A DNA stretch of 64,000 nt from Flavobacterium pectinovorum (GCF_022802975.1 NZ_JAFEVZ010000002.1:62001-126000), one strand, 5' to 3'; shown: positions 45,873 through 54,061, counted from the first letter of the stretch. Notes: a model not told the origin generated them from the letters alone. A program made the numbers and translations.

Positions 45873-45901
45873 CGAATATACGAATTCAAACGCACAGCAA
45901 A
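45873..45901 (-). promoter_or_regulatory. Promoter candidate for the MFS gene
   Basis: On the minus strand: TTTG (complement of 45898-45901), 17-base spacer, then TATATTCG (complement of 45873-45880), one mismatch from TAnnTTTG. It lies 22 bases before the start codon. The same octamer TATATTCG occurs on the plus strand at 45962-45969 ahead of the DUF2200 gene, without a recognisable -33 element. Confidence 0.4.
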
Positions 45902-46005
45902 GAATTGTTTTTCCATCAGTATAAAAAGTATGTTACTAAATAAACATTCACAAGGAAACCCTATATTCGTATTGGTAATCAGATTAATTCGTAATTAAAA
46001 AGCCT

Positions 46006-46368
46006 ATGACACCGAACGACAAACAAAATGAACGTGTAGCCCAAATGACGTTTGCGTCGGTTTATCCACATTATGTAGCTAAAGTGGAGAAAAAAGGCAG
46101 AACCATAGCTGAATTGCATCAGTTAATAGAATGGCTGACGGGATATGACGAAAAGAAATTACAAGAACTGATTGATGAAAAAACAACCTTTAAAGACTTT
46201 TTTGAAAAAGCCAGTCTCAATCCTAATGCTTCGCTCATTACGGGCGTAATTTGCGGGTACCGCATTGAGGAAATCGAGAATCCGTTGATGCGTCAGGTAC
46301 GTTACTTAGATAAATTGGTAGATGAACTGGCAAAAGGCAAAAAAATGGAAAAGATTTTACGGGTTTAA
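46006..46368 (+). CDS. DUF2200 family protein
   Basis: A 120-residue cytoplasmic protein, no signal or membrane segment. Conserved DUF2200 features: [44 protein letters not shown], and [37 protein letters not shown]. Function unknown. It is 131 bases upstream of the RuBisCO-like gene and divergent from the MFS gene; whether it belongs to the catabolic unit is not clear, as DUF2200 genes occur in many contexts. Confidence 0.8.
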   Translation: MTPNDKQNERVAQMTFASVYPHYVAKVEKKGRTIAELHQLIEWLTGYDEKKLQELIDEKTTFKDFFEKASLNPNASLITGVICGYRIEEIENPLMRQVRYLDKLVDELAKGKKMEKILRV

Positions 46369-46499
46369 TATTTTTTGTCACAAAAGAAAAGAAAATTAAT
46401 TTTTATTTCGTTAAAATAACTTCTTCCATACAGCACACAGCAGGACACTTACTCCCTATAAATTCATTTATTTAGAATTTCTTAAAAAAATGAAGAACA

Positions 46500-47741
46500 A
46501 TGGAAAGAGTTTTTGCGGAGTATCTTATCGAAACCCCTTATGAGGTAGAACAGGCAGCGGCAGTTTTGGCGGGTGAACAGTCATCAGGAACCTTTGTATC
46601 TGTTCCGGGCGAAACCGAAGAATTGAAAAAACGTTTTGCCGCAAGGGTAGAGAATATTCAATTATTGGATTTGGCAGACGAACCATCCATTCCGGGAGGA
46701 AGTATTCCAGGGAAAAAATACCAGAAAGCAAGAGTAAAAGTAAGCTGGTCGATAGAAAACTTTGGCTATAATCTGCCGGTTTTGATTAGCACTTTACAAG
46801 GAAATCTATACGAAATCACGCAATTTACCGGTTTAAAATTAATGGATTTTGAAGTGCCGGATTCTTTCGCAACTCATTTTAAAGGACCAAAATTCGGAAT
46901 CAAAGGCTCTAAATTATCCTGCGGAGTGAGCGACCGACCAATGATTGGTACAATTATAAAACCAAGCATCGGAATGAGCGTTGACGAAACCGCTACTTTG
47001 GTCAAATCACTGATTGATGCCGGAATCGATTTTATCAAAGATGATGAATTGATGGGATCAGCTGCGAATTCGTTTTTTGATGACCGTGTAAAAGCCATTA
47101 TGAAAGTCATTCGTGACAACGAACAAAAGACAGGTAAAAAAGTAATGTATGCCTTCAATATCAGTGATGAAATTGACGAAATGCAGCGAAAATACGATTT
47201 GATTAAAAAGGAAGAAGGAAGCTGTGCGATGATCAGCATCAACAGTGTAGGTTTGTCGGGAACAAAAAAAATCTGCGATCAGGGCGAACTCGTGATTCAC
47301 GGTCACAGAAACGGCTGGGGAATGCTGAACAGGCATCCGCTGTTGGGAATTGAATTCCCGGCTTATCAAAAAATTCAGCGTCTGGCAGGAGTCGATCAGC
47401 TGCACGTTAACGGAATCCAGAATAAATTTTGGGAATCGGATGACTCGGTGGTGACGTCGATAAAATCCTGTTTGAAACCCTTTTTAGGCGGATACGAAAT
47501 ATTGCCTGTAGTATCTTCGGGACAATGGGGCGGGCAAGCCGTAGAAACCTACCGAAGAACTCAAACCACCGATTTGTTGTATATGGCAGGTGGCGGAATT
47601 TTGGCACATCCAATGGGACCAAAAGCCGGAGTAAACGCATTACAGCAAGCCTGGACAGGAGCCGTTGACGGTTTGTCTGTGGAAGAAACTGCTTTGAAAT
47701 ATCCTGAATTTGCCGAATCGGTAAAGAAATTTTCGAAATAA
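46500..47741 (+). CDS. RuBisCO-like protein, candidate 3-oxo-isoapionate-4-phosphate-processing enzyme
   Basis: A 413-residue form IV RuBisCO homologue, cytoplasmic. Active-site elements are kept: K154 in TIIKPSIG, carbamylatable K180 with D181-D182-E183 in GIDFIKDDE (26 residues after K154, as between K175 and K201 of RuBisCO), HGHRNG, SSGQWGG and GGGILAHPMGPKAG. Loop 6 differs (NGIQNKFWESDD), so CO2 fixation is not expected. RuBisCO-like proteins paired with DUF1537 kinases act on phosphorylated 3-oxo-isoapionate in apiose/apionate catabolism (the OiaX/OiaT group). The kinase gene overlaps its stop codon by one base. Reaction inferred from this pairing and from the GH140 apiosidase gene nearby. 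Confidence 0.75.
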   Translation: MERVFAEYLIETPYEVEQAAAVLAGEQSSGTFVSVPGETEELKKRFAARVENIQLLDLADEPSIPGGSIPGKKYQKARVKVSWSIENFGYNLPVLISTLQGNLYEITQFTGLKLMDFEVPDSFATHFKGPKFGIKGSKLSCGVSDRPMIGTIIKPSIGMSVDETATLVKSLIDAGIDFIKDDELMGSAANSFFDDRVKAIMKVIRDNEQKTGKKVMYAFNISDEIDEMQRKYDLIKKEEGSCAMISINSVGLSGTKKICDQGELVIHGHRNGWGMLNRHPLLGIEFPAYQKIQRLAGVDQLHVNGIQNKFWESDDSVVTSIKSCLKPFLGGYEILPVVSSGQWGGQAVETYRRTQTTDLLYMAGGGILAHPMGPKAGVNALQQAWTGAVDGLSVEETALKYPEFAESVKKFSK

Positions 47742-49120
47742 TGAAGAGCGATAAATTGCTTTTGGCCTATTATGGCGACGATTTCACGGGTTCTACGGAT
47801 GCTCTTGAATTTCTCACATTGGCCGGAGTGAAAACAGTTCTCTTTCTTCGAAAACCGAATCAAAAAGACTTAGATCGCTTTCCGGGAATTCAGGCCATTG
47901 GTCTGGCAGGAAAAAGCAGATCGATGTCGCCTTCAGAAATGGAAACAGAACTTTGTAATGCCTTTGAAAATCTGAAAAGTTTTGCCCCAAATCATTTTCA
48001 TTATAAAGTCTGTTCCACTTTTGATTCCGCACCACACGTTGGCAATATCGGGAAGGCAATCGAAATCGGAAGCGAAGTTTTCAATCAAAAAACAGTTTTG
48101 GTTTCACCATCAGCACCACATTTGGGACGATTTTGTGTTTTCGGAAATCTTTTTGCCCGAATGGGAACTATCGGAAACGGTGAAATTTACCGTATCGATC
48201 GTCATCCATCCATGAGCAAACATCCCGTTACACCCGCTTTAGAAGGTGATTTGACTTTGCATTTGGCAAAACAAACGGAGAAATCCATCAATCTTGTCAA
48301 TTTAACGACAATCGAAAAGGGCATATCAGAAGTTCTGGAAGTAGTAGAAAATAATCAAGCAGAAATTCTGTTTTTTGACGGTTTCAATTTAGATCACCTG
48401 AAAACTATCGGAAGTGTCTTTAACCAATTGGCAACTGAAAAAACATTGTTTTCAGTAGGTTCATCCGGAATCGAAATGGCGTTGGGGTTAGACTGGAAAG
48501 ACAAAAAAGTCATAGGAAACGAAACAGCATTTGAATCGGCAGGAGAAGTTTCGCCTATACTTGTTTTATCGGGAAGCTGTTCTCCTGTAACATCCAGCCA
48601 GATTGAATATGCATTAGAAAATGGATTTTTAGAAATTCCATTAGAAAGCAAAGCAGTTGATAGTCAGTATCAGCAACAAATTATAGAAGAAACGGTTTCT
48701 CAAATTATAGCCAATTTCAATCAGGGAAAAAGCACAATTCTGCACACGAGTACAGGTCCAAACGACCCGCGCATTGCCGAAACAGAATTGTTTTTTAAAT
48801 CAAAAGGATTTTCAGTAAATGAGATTCAGAAACAATGCAGTTCAGTTTACGGAAGCGTTTTGGGACAAATAACAAATGAAGTGCTAAAAGCCGTTCCGCT
48901 AAAAAGAATCCTTTTTGCAGGCGGTGATACTTCAAGTTATTCCGCATCAGAACTGGATATTCTGGCATTGGAAATGATTGCGCCAATTGCTCCCGGAGCA
49001 CCGCTTTGCAAAGCAGTTTCGGATAATGAATGGGTAAACGGAATAGAAATGAATTTTAAAGGCGGACAAGTAGGTACCGCCGATTATTTTATAAAAGTAT
49101 TAAAAGGAGAAAAATTATGA
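47741..49120 (+). CDS. DUF1537 four-carbon acid sugar kinase family, candidate 3-oxo-isoapionate kinase
   Basis: A 459-residue cytoplasmic kinase. The N-terminal substrate domain starts with YYGDDFTGSTDALEFLTLAG, the D-D-x-T-G motif of the family; the C-terminal nucleotide domain has FAGGDTSSYSASELDI and NFKGGQVGTADYF. Known members phosphorylate tetronates, 2-oxo-tetronates or 3-oxo-isoapionate. Its ATG shares one base with the RuBisCO-like stop (TAATG), and its own TGA overlaps the next ATG (ATGA), so the three enzymes are probably translationally coupled in one pathway. Product would be the phosphoester used by the RuBisCO-like protein. Confidence 0.78.
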   Translation: MKSDKLLLAYYGDDFTGSTDALEFLTLAGVKTVLFLRKPNQKDLDRFPGIQAIGLAGKSRSMSPSEMETELCNAFENLKSFAPNHFHYKVCSTFDSAPHVGNIGKAIEIGSEVFNQKTVLVSPSAPHLGRFCVFGNLFARMGTIGNGEIYRIDRHPSMSKHPVTPALEGDLTLHLAKQTEKSINLVNLTTIEKGISEVLEVVENNQAEILFFDGFNLDHLKTIGSVFNQLATEKTLFSVGSSGIEMALGLDWKDKKVIGNETAFESAGEVSPILVLSGSCSPVTSSQIEYALENGFLEIPLESKAVDSQYQQQIIEETVSQIIANFNQGKSTILHTSTGPNDPRIAETELFFKSKGFSVNEIQKQCSSVYGSVLGQITNEVLKAVPLKRILFAGGDTSSYSASELDILALEMIAPIAPGAPLCKAVSDNEWVNGIEMNFKGGQVGTADYFIKVLKGEKL

Positions 49121-49779
49121 GCGCAAAAACGTTAGGTTTTGTACACACATCGGCAACATTGGTTCCGTTGTTTCAGCAGTTAAGCAATGAATTTTTAAAC
49201 GGAGCAGAAACCTTCAATATAGTCGATGACAGTCTGATCAAAGACGTAATCAAAAAAGGAAAATTAATGCCCAACACAGCTGCCAGAGTAGTAAGTCATG
49301 TTAAGCTTGCTGAATCTGCAGGTGCCGATGTAATTTTGGTAACGTGCTCGTCTATTGGTGTAGCGATTGAAACCGCTGCGACGTTGAGTAACGTTCCGGT
49401 AATTCGTGTAGATCAGGCAATGGCGGATGAAGCCGTACAGATCAGTAATAAAATTGGAGTGATTGCCACTTTGCCAACGACTCTTGAACCAACGAGCGAT
49501 CTGGTGCGAAGAAGAGCTGAACTGGCAGGTAAAAATGCAACGATTACTTCTAAATTATGCGAAGGCGCTTTTGAAGCGTTAATGAGTGGAGATGCAGCCA
49601 AACATGACGAAATGGTAGCAAAAGCCCTGAAAGAATTAATGAAAGAAGTAGATGTAATTGTTCTGGCACAGGCTTCAATGGCAAGAGTGGTAGATGGTTT
49701 AAGTGCAGAAGAAAAATTAGTTCCAATTTTAGCAAGTCCCGCCATAGCCATGAAAAAACTGGCCGAGCTTTATTTCTAA
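49117..49779 (+). CDS. Asp/Glu racemase-fold enzyme with a single catalytic cysteine
   Basis: A 220-residue cytoplasmic protein of the Asp/Glu/hydantoin racemase superfamily. Cys77 in DVILVTCSSIG matches the first catalytic Cys. The second-site loop, VIVLAQASMAR around 182-190, has Gln185-Ala186 where racemases have Cys, so a two-base racemase mechanism is unlikely; a one-base reaction such as decarboxylation (as in arylmalonate decarboxylase, which likewise keeps one Cys) or isomerisation fits better. Start overlaps the kinase stop (ATGA). It probably supplies or removes an intermediate around 3-oxo-isoapionate. Exact role unknown. Confidence 0.68.
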   Translation: MSAKTLGFVHTSATLVPLFQQLSNEFLNGAETFNIVDDSLIKDVIKKGKLMPNTAARVVSHVKLAESAGADVILVTCSSIGVAIETAATLSNVPVIRVDQAMADEAVQISNKIGVIATLPTTLEPTSDLVRRRAELAGKNATITSKLCEGAFEALMSGDAAKHDEMVAKALKELMKEVDVIVLAQASMARVVDGLSAEEKLVPILASPAIAMKKLAELYF

Positions 49780-49801
49780 AAACAATAACAGATTAATTTT
49801 T

Positions 49802-49880
49802 ACCATATAAGTTATATAAGTTCATTTAAGCCAAACGTATAAAAGCAACAACTTATATTGACTTATATAACTTATATGGT
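49802..49880. repeat. Family E hairpin with perfect 20-bp arms
   Basis: Arms ACCATATAAGTTATATAAGT (49802-49821) and its exact complement (49861-49880), entirely AT-rich, spacer 39 bases. Lies between the racemase-like gene and the transporter. A half copy is found at 34216-34234. Confidence 0.8.
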
Positions 49881-49918
49881 TTAAAGAAAAGTTTTGAATA
49901 AAATAATATGTTTTAATA

Positions 49919-51211
49919 ATGTTTAGTATGCGTAAATATTTTCTTTGGACAGCCCCACTATTTTTCATCGTTGCCGGTTTTGGCTGGTTACAGCAAATAG
50001 ATATACTTTGGAAATTGGGATTAATCTTTGGATTTTCGAGTATTGCCATTGGAGCAGGACACGTGAAAATATTGAGCGGTTATCAATATACCTTTTGGAT
50101 TATTACCGCAGTCTGCGCCGGATTGATTTATCCTGATTTTTTCCTGCACGTAGGCAGTTTCGATATGCGAAACAAATGGCTCATTTTAATTATCATTCAG
50201 ATGGTAATGTTCGGAATGGGGACGCAGATGAGTATCGAGGATTTTACCGGTATCCGAAAATCGGGCAAAGGAGTTTTGATTGGTTTATTGGGACATTTTA
50301 CCATCATGCCGATTATGGGGTTTTTAATTGCCAAAACATTTGCTTTTGAACCCGAAATCGCAGCCGGAATTATTCTGATAGGTTCCTGCAGCAGCGGACT
50401 GGCTTCGAATGTGATGACCTATATTGCCAAAGGAAACCTGGTTTTGTCCGTAACCGTAACCGCAATGTCAACTCTGGCAGCACCGATTATGACGCCGTTT
50501 TTGATGAAAATATTCGCAGGAACGCTCGTTGAGGTACATTTTTTCAATATGATGATGGAAATCATTAAAATTGTCCTTGTGCCTTTAGCAGCAGCCATGA
50601 TTCACGATATTTTAAAAACTTACGGAAGTGTAGCAAAAAGAAAAATCTATATTCTGACTGTGATTTCAATACTTTGGCTGGCGGTTGTTGTTTTCTTCGG
50701 AGATTCGTTCGCAATTATCCAAGATACGACAGCTTCACACATCTTAGAAATCATCAATTTTACCTGCGGAGCTTTTATCGTAGGTGTATTGTATCATTGG
50801 CTGTACAAGGTATATCCAAAAATTGATGCAATCATGCCGTATTTCTCGATGTTCGGAATCATTTATTTTACGTTGGTAACTACCGCTGCCGGTAGAGATA
50901 ATTTAATTCAGATTGGATTTTTGCTTTTCCTGGCTTCGGTATTGCACAACGGAGCAGGTTATTTTTTTGGCTATTGGCTCAGCAGATTAAGCGGTCTAGA
51001 CAAAAAGAGCAGTCAGACTATTGCTTTCGAAGTCGGTCTTCAAAACGGCGGAATGGCTTCCGGATTGGCAGGGGCGATGGGCAAGCTGGCAACAGTTGGT
51101 CTGGCCTCAGCGGTATTCAGCCCGTGGATGAATGTTTCGGGTTCTTTGCTGGCTAATTACTGGCGAAAAATAGGTAATCCAGAAGATGAAACTACTCCTG
51201 GTACACATTAG
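49919..51211 (+). CDS. Bile acid:sodium symporter (BASS) family transporter
   Basis: A 430-residue inner-membrane protein with about ten hydrophobic segments. BASS features: MFGMGTQMSIEDFTGIRKSGKGVLIGLLGHFTIMPIMGF, GIILIGSCSSGLASNVMTYIAKGNLVLSVTV, and TIAFEVGLQNGGMASGLAGAMG, the crossover motifs that bind sodium. The name is historical; bacterial members import small organic acids. Position after the kinase and racemase-like genes suggests uptake of apionate, 3-oxo-isoapionate or a related acid (inference). ATG 49919 and 49928 are both possible starts. Followed by a terminator. Confidence 0.82.
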   Translation: MFSMRKYFLWTAPLFFIVAGFGWLQQIDILWKLGLIFGFSSIAIGAGHVKILSGYQYTFWIITAVCAGLIYPDFFLHVGSFDMRNKWLILIIIQMVMFGMGTQMSIEDFTGIRKSGKGVLIGLLGHFTIMPIMGFLIAKTFAFEPEIAAGIILIGSCSSGLASNVMTYIAKGNLVLSVTVTAMSTLAAPIMTPFLMKIFAGTLVEVHFFNMMMEIIKIVLVPLAAAMIHDILKTYGSVAKRKIYILTVISILWLAVVVFFGDSFAIIQDTTASHILEIINFTCGAFIVGVLYHWLYKVYPKIDAIMPYFSMFGIIYFTLVTTAAGRDNLIQIGFLLFLASVLHNGAGYFFGYWLSRLSGLDKKSSQTIAFEVGLQNGGMASGLAGAMGKLATVGLASAVFSPWMNVSGSLLANYWRKIGNPEDETTPGTH

Positions 51212-51220
51212 AAAAATCAC

Positions 51221-51248
51221 AACTCCATTTCACCGATGGAGTTTTTTT
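51221..51248 (+). terminator. Intrinsic terminator after the BASS transporter
   Basis: 8-bp stem AACTCCAT / ATGGAGTT with a 7-base loop and a run of seven T. Starts 10 bases after the stop codon and closes the catabolic cassette. Confidence 0.8.
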
Positions 51249-51280
51249 ATAAAACTCAGTTTTATAATTTGGGCATAAGC

Positions 51281-51600
51281 TTGTCCCGATAACTCGGGTA
51301 ATGTCATTAAGTTAAGGGACATTATCGTCAGTTCGAGTGTTTTGTTAAAAAATGCGATAGCTTTTTTTTAAACAAAATGTATCGAGAACCTTAGTATTAA
51401 AAAGCTTCTCGATACAATTTTTAATCATAAAGCTATTGCATTATTATTAAAAATCACTCGAAGTGACGACTGAAAATTACTTAACTTAATGACATTGAGC
51501 TACTGGGAGGCTGTACATTATATTCCCGATTAACAAAAACTACAGCAAAAAAGCCTTGTTTTTCTAAATCGGGAGATGCCATTCCCATCCCTTATGCAAA
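51281..51600. repeat. Family D-like element interrupted by family A copy 2
   Basis: The flanks GGGCATAAGCTTGTCCC (about 51281-51297) and ATCCCTTATGC (about 51588-51598) are complementary at their tips (GCATAAG/CTTATGC) and resemble the GGGCGTGACCC ... ATCCCTCACGC ends of family D. Between them at 51300-51496 lies a complete family A element. This arrangement reads as one element inserted into another. It occupies most of the 570-base gap 51212-51781; the last 180 bases before the next gene show nothing recognisable. Confidence 0.55.
51300..51496. repeat. Long nested palindromic element, family A copy 2
   Basis: Outer 16-bp perfect arms AATGTCATTAAGTTAA (51300-51315) and TTAACTTAATGACATT (51481-51496). 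Middle arm GTCAGTTCGAGTG (51327-51339) pairs imperfectly with CACTCGAAGTGAC (51455-51467). Third pair ATGCGATAGCTTT (51352-51364) / AAAGCTATTGCAT (51429-51441), one mismatch. Inner pair TGTATCGAGAA / TTCTCGATACA (51379-51389 and 51406-51416). Middle and inner arms match copy 1 at 3752-3938; outer arms do not. Confidence 0.85.
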
Positions 51601-51781
51601 TTGGTTTTCAATAGAAAATTTGGGTTGAATTAAGCGTTCAGAATTTGTAATAAAAAGAATATTATATTCGTAAAGAAATATATTGATGCAGATAGATTCT
51701 AAGAAGATAAGTTTGTTAATAGATACGCAACTAAATGCTTTGATTTCAATCTATATAGATGAAATATAAAATCAAAAAATT

Positions 51782-52315
51782 ATGAAAACCAAATTTTACT
51801 TAATTGCATTAGTATTATTAAGCAGTTTAATATCTTCTTGTTCATCAGACGATGAATTAAACTATCAAAGTGATTTCGAAAAAAGTAAGGCGACCTGGTT
51901 AGGTTTCAAAGGATTTTCAAATAACTCATATAAGTATGTTGTATTGAGTGGTTCTGTTTTTCTGGCCTACGGTTGGGAAACAACTATAACAGTTTCAAAC
52001 GGAAAAATAGTTCAGAGGTATTTTAAATATACCGGAAATACCGAAAGCATTCCTGATAATGTACCATTAGAATGGACTGAAGGAGAAAATGAAATAAATA
52101 CCCATCAAAGTGGTGCGGCAGCACTAACATTAGATGAAATCTATAATAAAGCAGAAAAAGAATGGCTGATTAAAAGGAAAGATGTAACAGTATATTTTGA
52201 AGCAAAAAACAATGGATTGATTTCATCTTGTGGTTATGTTCCTAAAGGATGCATGGACGATTGTTTTTCCGGAATCAGAATAAAAAGTATAGATCCGTAT
52301 CTAATTGAGAGATAA
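51782..52315 (+). CDS. Surface lipoprotein, unknown function
   Basis: A 177-residue lipoprotein: signal MKTKFYLIALVLLSSLISSC with the lipidated Cys followed by SSDDE. Ser followed by acidic residues right after the Cys resembles the lipoprotein export signal for surface exposure described in flavobacteria. The rest has no family I recognise; SSCGYVPKGCMDDCFSG near the C-terminus holds three cysteines that could form disulfides. Resembles DUF6174-type small lipoproteins in length and content, without certainty. Confidence 0.6.
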   Translation: MKTKFYLIALVLLSSLISSCSSDDELNYQSDFEKSKATWLGFKGFSNNSYKYVVLSGSVFLAYGWETTITVSNGKIVQRYFKYTGNTESIPDNVPLEWTEGENEINTHQSGAAALTLDEIYNKAEKEWLIKRKDVTVYFEAKNNGLISSCGYVPKGCMDDCFSGIRIKSIDPYLIER

Positions 52316-52469
52316 AAATGAAAAAATAAGCACCTTCTTTGGCTACCAGTTCTTCTTTTGACGTTTCATGAGTAAAGCGAATCTGATAATTTATAAAAAA
52401 AACAGGATGTTGATAGGATTGAAAAGAGATGAAATCGGTAAGATATTATTGTAATTTCAAATTAAAAAT

Positions 52470-53105
52470 ATGAAGAAACGAAAGAGAATATATTACTCTG
52501 CAGGATTAATCAGTATCATACTGCTTCCTGTTTTGTGCTTAATTCATATCAAAAACAGTAAGCCATTTAGAAATAGCTATTCGATGAGTTTTCAAAATTG
52601 GGACGGACAGGAAAATTCAGAATTCTTTAAAAATAATATAGCTTTTTTAAATACTAAAAAATTTACGACTGTTGCCTTAACGGGTAATACTGTTTCGGAT
52701 AGTATTAAATTAGAAGAAGCTCAAAAAAACATCGAAGTATTAGTGAAATCAAAGGATTCGGTTAGTGGAATTAAATTTCACTTTGGGCAAAAATCGCAAT
52801 ACTGGACTTATATTAGAGTTTTGGATATTATAAACATAGAACAAGGAGGGAATTATTTTAGTTATAAAAATGATATATTATTCACAAATCCAAAGCCCCC
52901 AAAATCTGTAAAATTTGACAAAAATGCAGAGCCTTTGCGAATTATTACTTGTGGTTCTGGTGGTTTTGATTCTGATTTTGAAGAAGATATTTGGGGACCA
53001 ATATGGCAAAAGACAATAGAAATCGGCAAAAAATATTATTTGTCAATTATTGCCTATATCCTTATGCTGTTTTTTACTTTTCGAAGAATTGTAAAAGAAC
53101 CATAA
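52470..53105 (+). CDS. Hypothetical protein with N- and C-terminal membrane helices
   Basis: A 211-residue protein with one hydrophobic helix near residues 8-26 (YSAGLISIILLPVLCLIHI) and one near 186-203 (YYLSIIAYILMLFFTF), so the middle 160 residues probably face the periplasm. The centre includes SIKLEEAQKNIEVLVKSKDSVSGIKFHFGQK, somewhat like an ExbD-type periplasmic fold, but this is weak. Preceded by 154 bases with nothing recognisable. Function unknown. Confidence 0.55.
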   Translation: MKKRKRIYYSAGLISIILLPVLCLIHIKNSKPFRNSYSMSFQNWDGQENSEFFKNNIAFLNTKKFTTVALTGNTVSDSIKLEEAQKNIEVLVKSKDSVSGIKFHFGQKSQYWTYIRVLDIINIEQGGNYFSYKNDILFTNPKPPKSVKFDKNAEPLRIITCGSGGFDSDFEEDIWGPIWQKTIEIGKKYYLSIIAYILMLFFTFRRIVKEP

Positions 53106-53142
53106 GGTGTCCGTAAGTATAACATAATTAAATAGATAAAAA

Positions 53143-53526
53143 ATGAAACAAATCAGTATTGCCCTATTCGGGATTTTAGCAGTAATTTTAGTTGGATGCA
53201 GTGGTTCAGATACCTATCGAGGTTCATGGAAAGCTACGGATGCCAAGGGCGAAAAATTTGAATTGTTTTTTAATGCAAAAGATTTTACGGTTAGAAACAA
53301 TTCTGGCAAAAAAGAAAAATTTGAGTACAGTCAGAATTCTGTTCAAATTGAAAATTCTGTTTCTACATACGGAATCCAATTGGCTGACGGAAGAAGTTAT
53401 CAAATTAATTTCCCTAAATCTGATGATGAAAGCATTGGACTGATCAAAGATGAAAATGGGACTCCTTTATACGTAATCAGCAGAAAAGGGTATCTGAAAT
53501 ATGAAGATGTTTTTAAGTTGAATTAA
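53143..53526 (+). CDS. Small lipoprotein, unknown function
   Basis: A 127-residue lipoprotein with lipobox VILVGC (Cys19). The mature part GSDTYRGSWKATDAKGEKFELFFNAKDFTVRNNSGK reads as a small beta-barrel or lipocalin-like fold (W at the start of the first strand). It starts 37 bases after the membrane protein gene, so the two may be co-transcribed. No specific family assigned. Confidence 0.6.
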   Translation: MKQISIALFGILAVILVGCSGSDTYRGSWKATDAKGEKFELFFNAKDFTVRNNSGKKEKFEYSQNSVQIENSVSTYGIQLADGRSYQINFPKSDDESIGLIKDENGTPLYVISRKGYLKYEDVFKLN

Positions 53527-53662
53527 ATTCTGTTTTAGCTAAAAAGCGGGAATGTTTGTTTTTTAATTTCCGCAGGTTTTGCTTTATAAATAATTGATTT
53601 TTAGTATTTTGGATTTGTTTTTTTTGTAACTTGTTTCCTGTTTAACCTATAAACCAAAAATC

Positions 53663-54031
53663 ATGAAAAAATCTAGCTTATTTATCTGTGGGATTATATT
53701 ATTAGCCGTATTAATGGTTTCATGTCATAAAGGACGTAACAAATTGGTAAATTCATGGAAAATTACTGCCGTTGAAGCAAAAATACCGCTTTCAGACTCT
53801 TTAAAAAGTGCAATTTTAGCTAATGGTATGTTGACCTTTACAAAAGACGGACACGTAACAGGCTTTTTACAAAGAGAAATAACCGATGGTACTTATGCTT
53901 TAACGAAGGGAGGAAAAAGTCTGGTAATTAAAGATGAAACAGGAACGCCTTATCCTTGTGAAAGTATCATAACAGAAGATAAATTGATATTAGACAGCAA
54001 AGAAATGAAAATAACACTGGATAAAATTTAA
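53663..54031 (+). CDS. Small lipocalin-like lipoprotein
   Basis: A 122-residue lipoprotein with lipobox LMVSC (Cys21). LVNSWKITAVEAKI followed by MLTFTKDGHVTGFLQREITDGTYALTKGGKSLVIKDE follows the strand pattern of lipocalin-like DUF domains common in Bacteroidota. Separate from the previous gene by 136 bases. Ends at a strong bidirectional terminator shared with the convergent DoxX gene. Confidence 0.62.
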   Translation: MKKSSLFICGIILLAVLMVSCHKGRNKLVNSWKITAVEAKIPLSDSLKSAILANGMLTFTKDGHVTGFLQREITDGTYALTKGGKSLVIKDETGTPYPCESIITEDKLILDSKEMKITLDKI

Positions 54032-54061
54032 ACAGGCTCCAAAACAGGAAATGAAAATTTT

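Noticed and set aside
46490..46543. 17-codon leader peptide overlapping the RuBisCO-like gene start
   Set aside because: The short frame has no recognisable attenuator features and is probably chance.
46500..47741. A true CO2-fixing RuBisCO large subunit
   Set aside because: Loop 6 and several substrate residues differ, there is no small subunit or phosphoribulokinase, and the neighbour is a DUF1537 kinase; it fits a RuBisCO-like protein.
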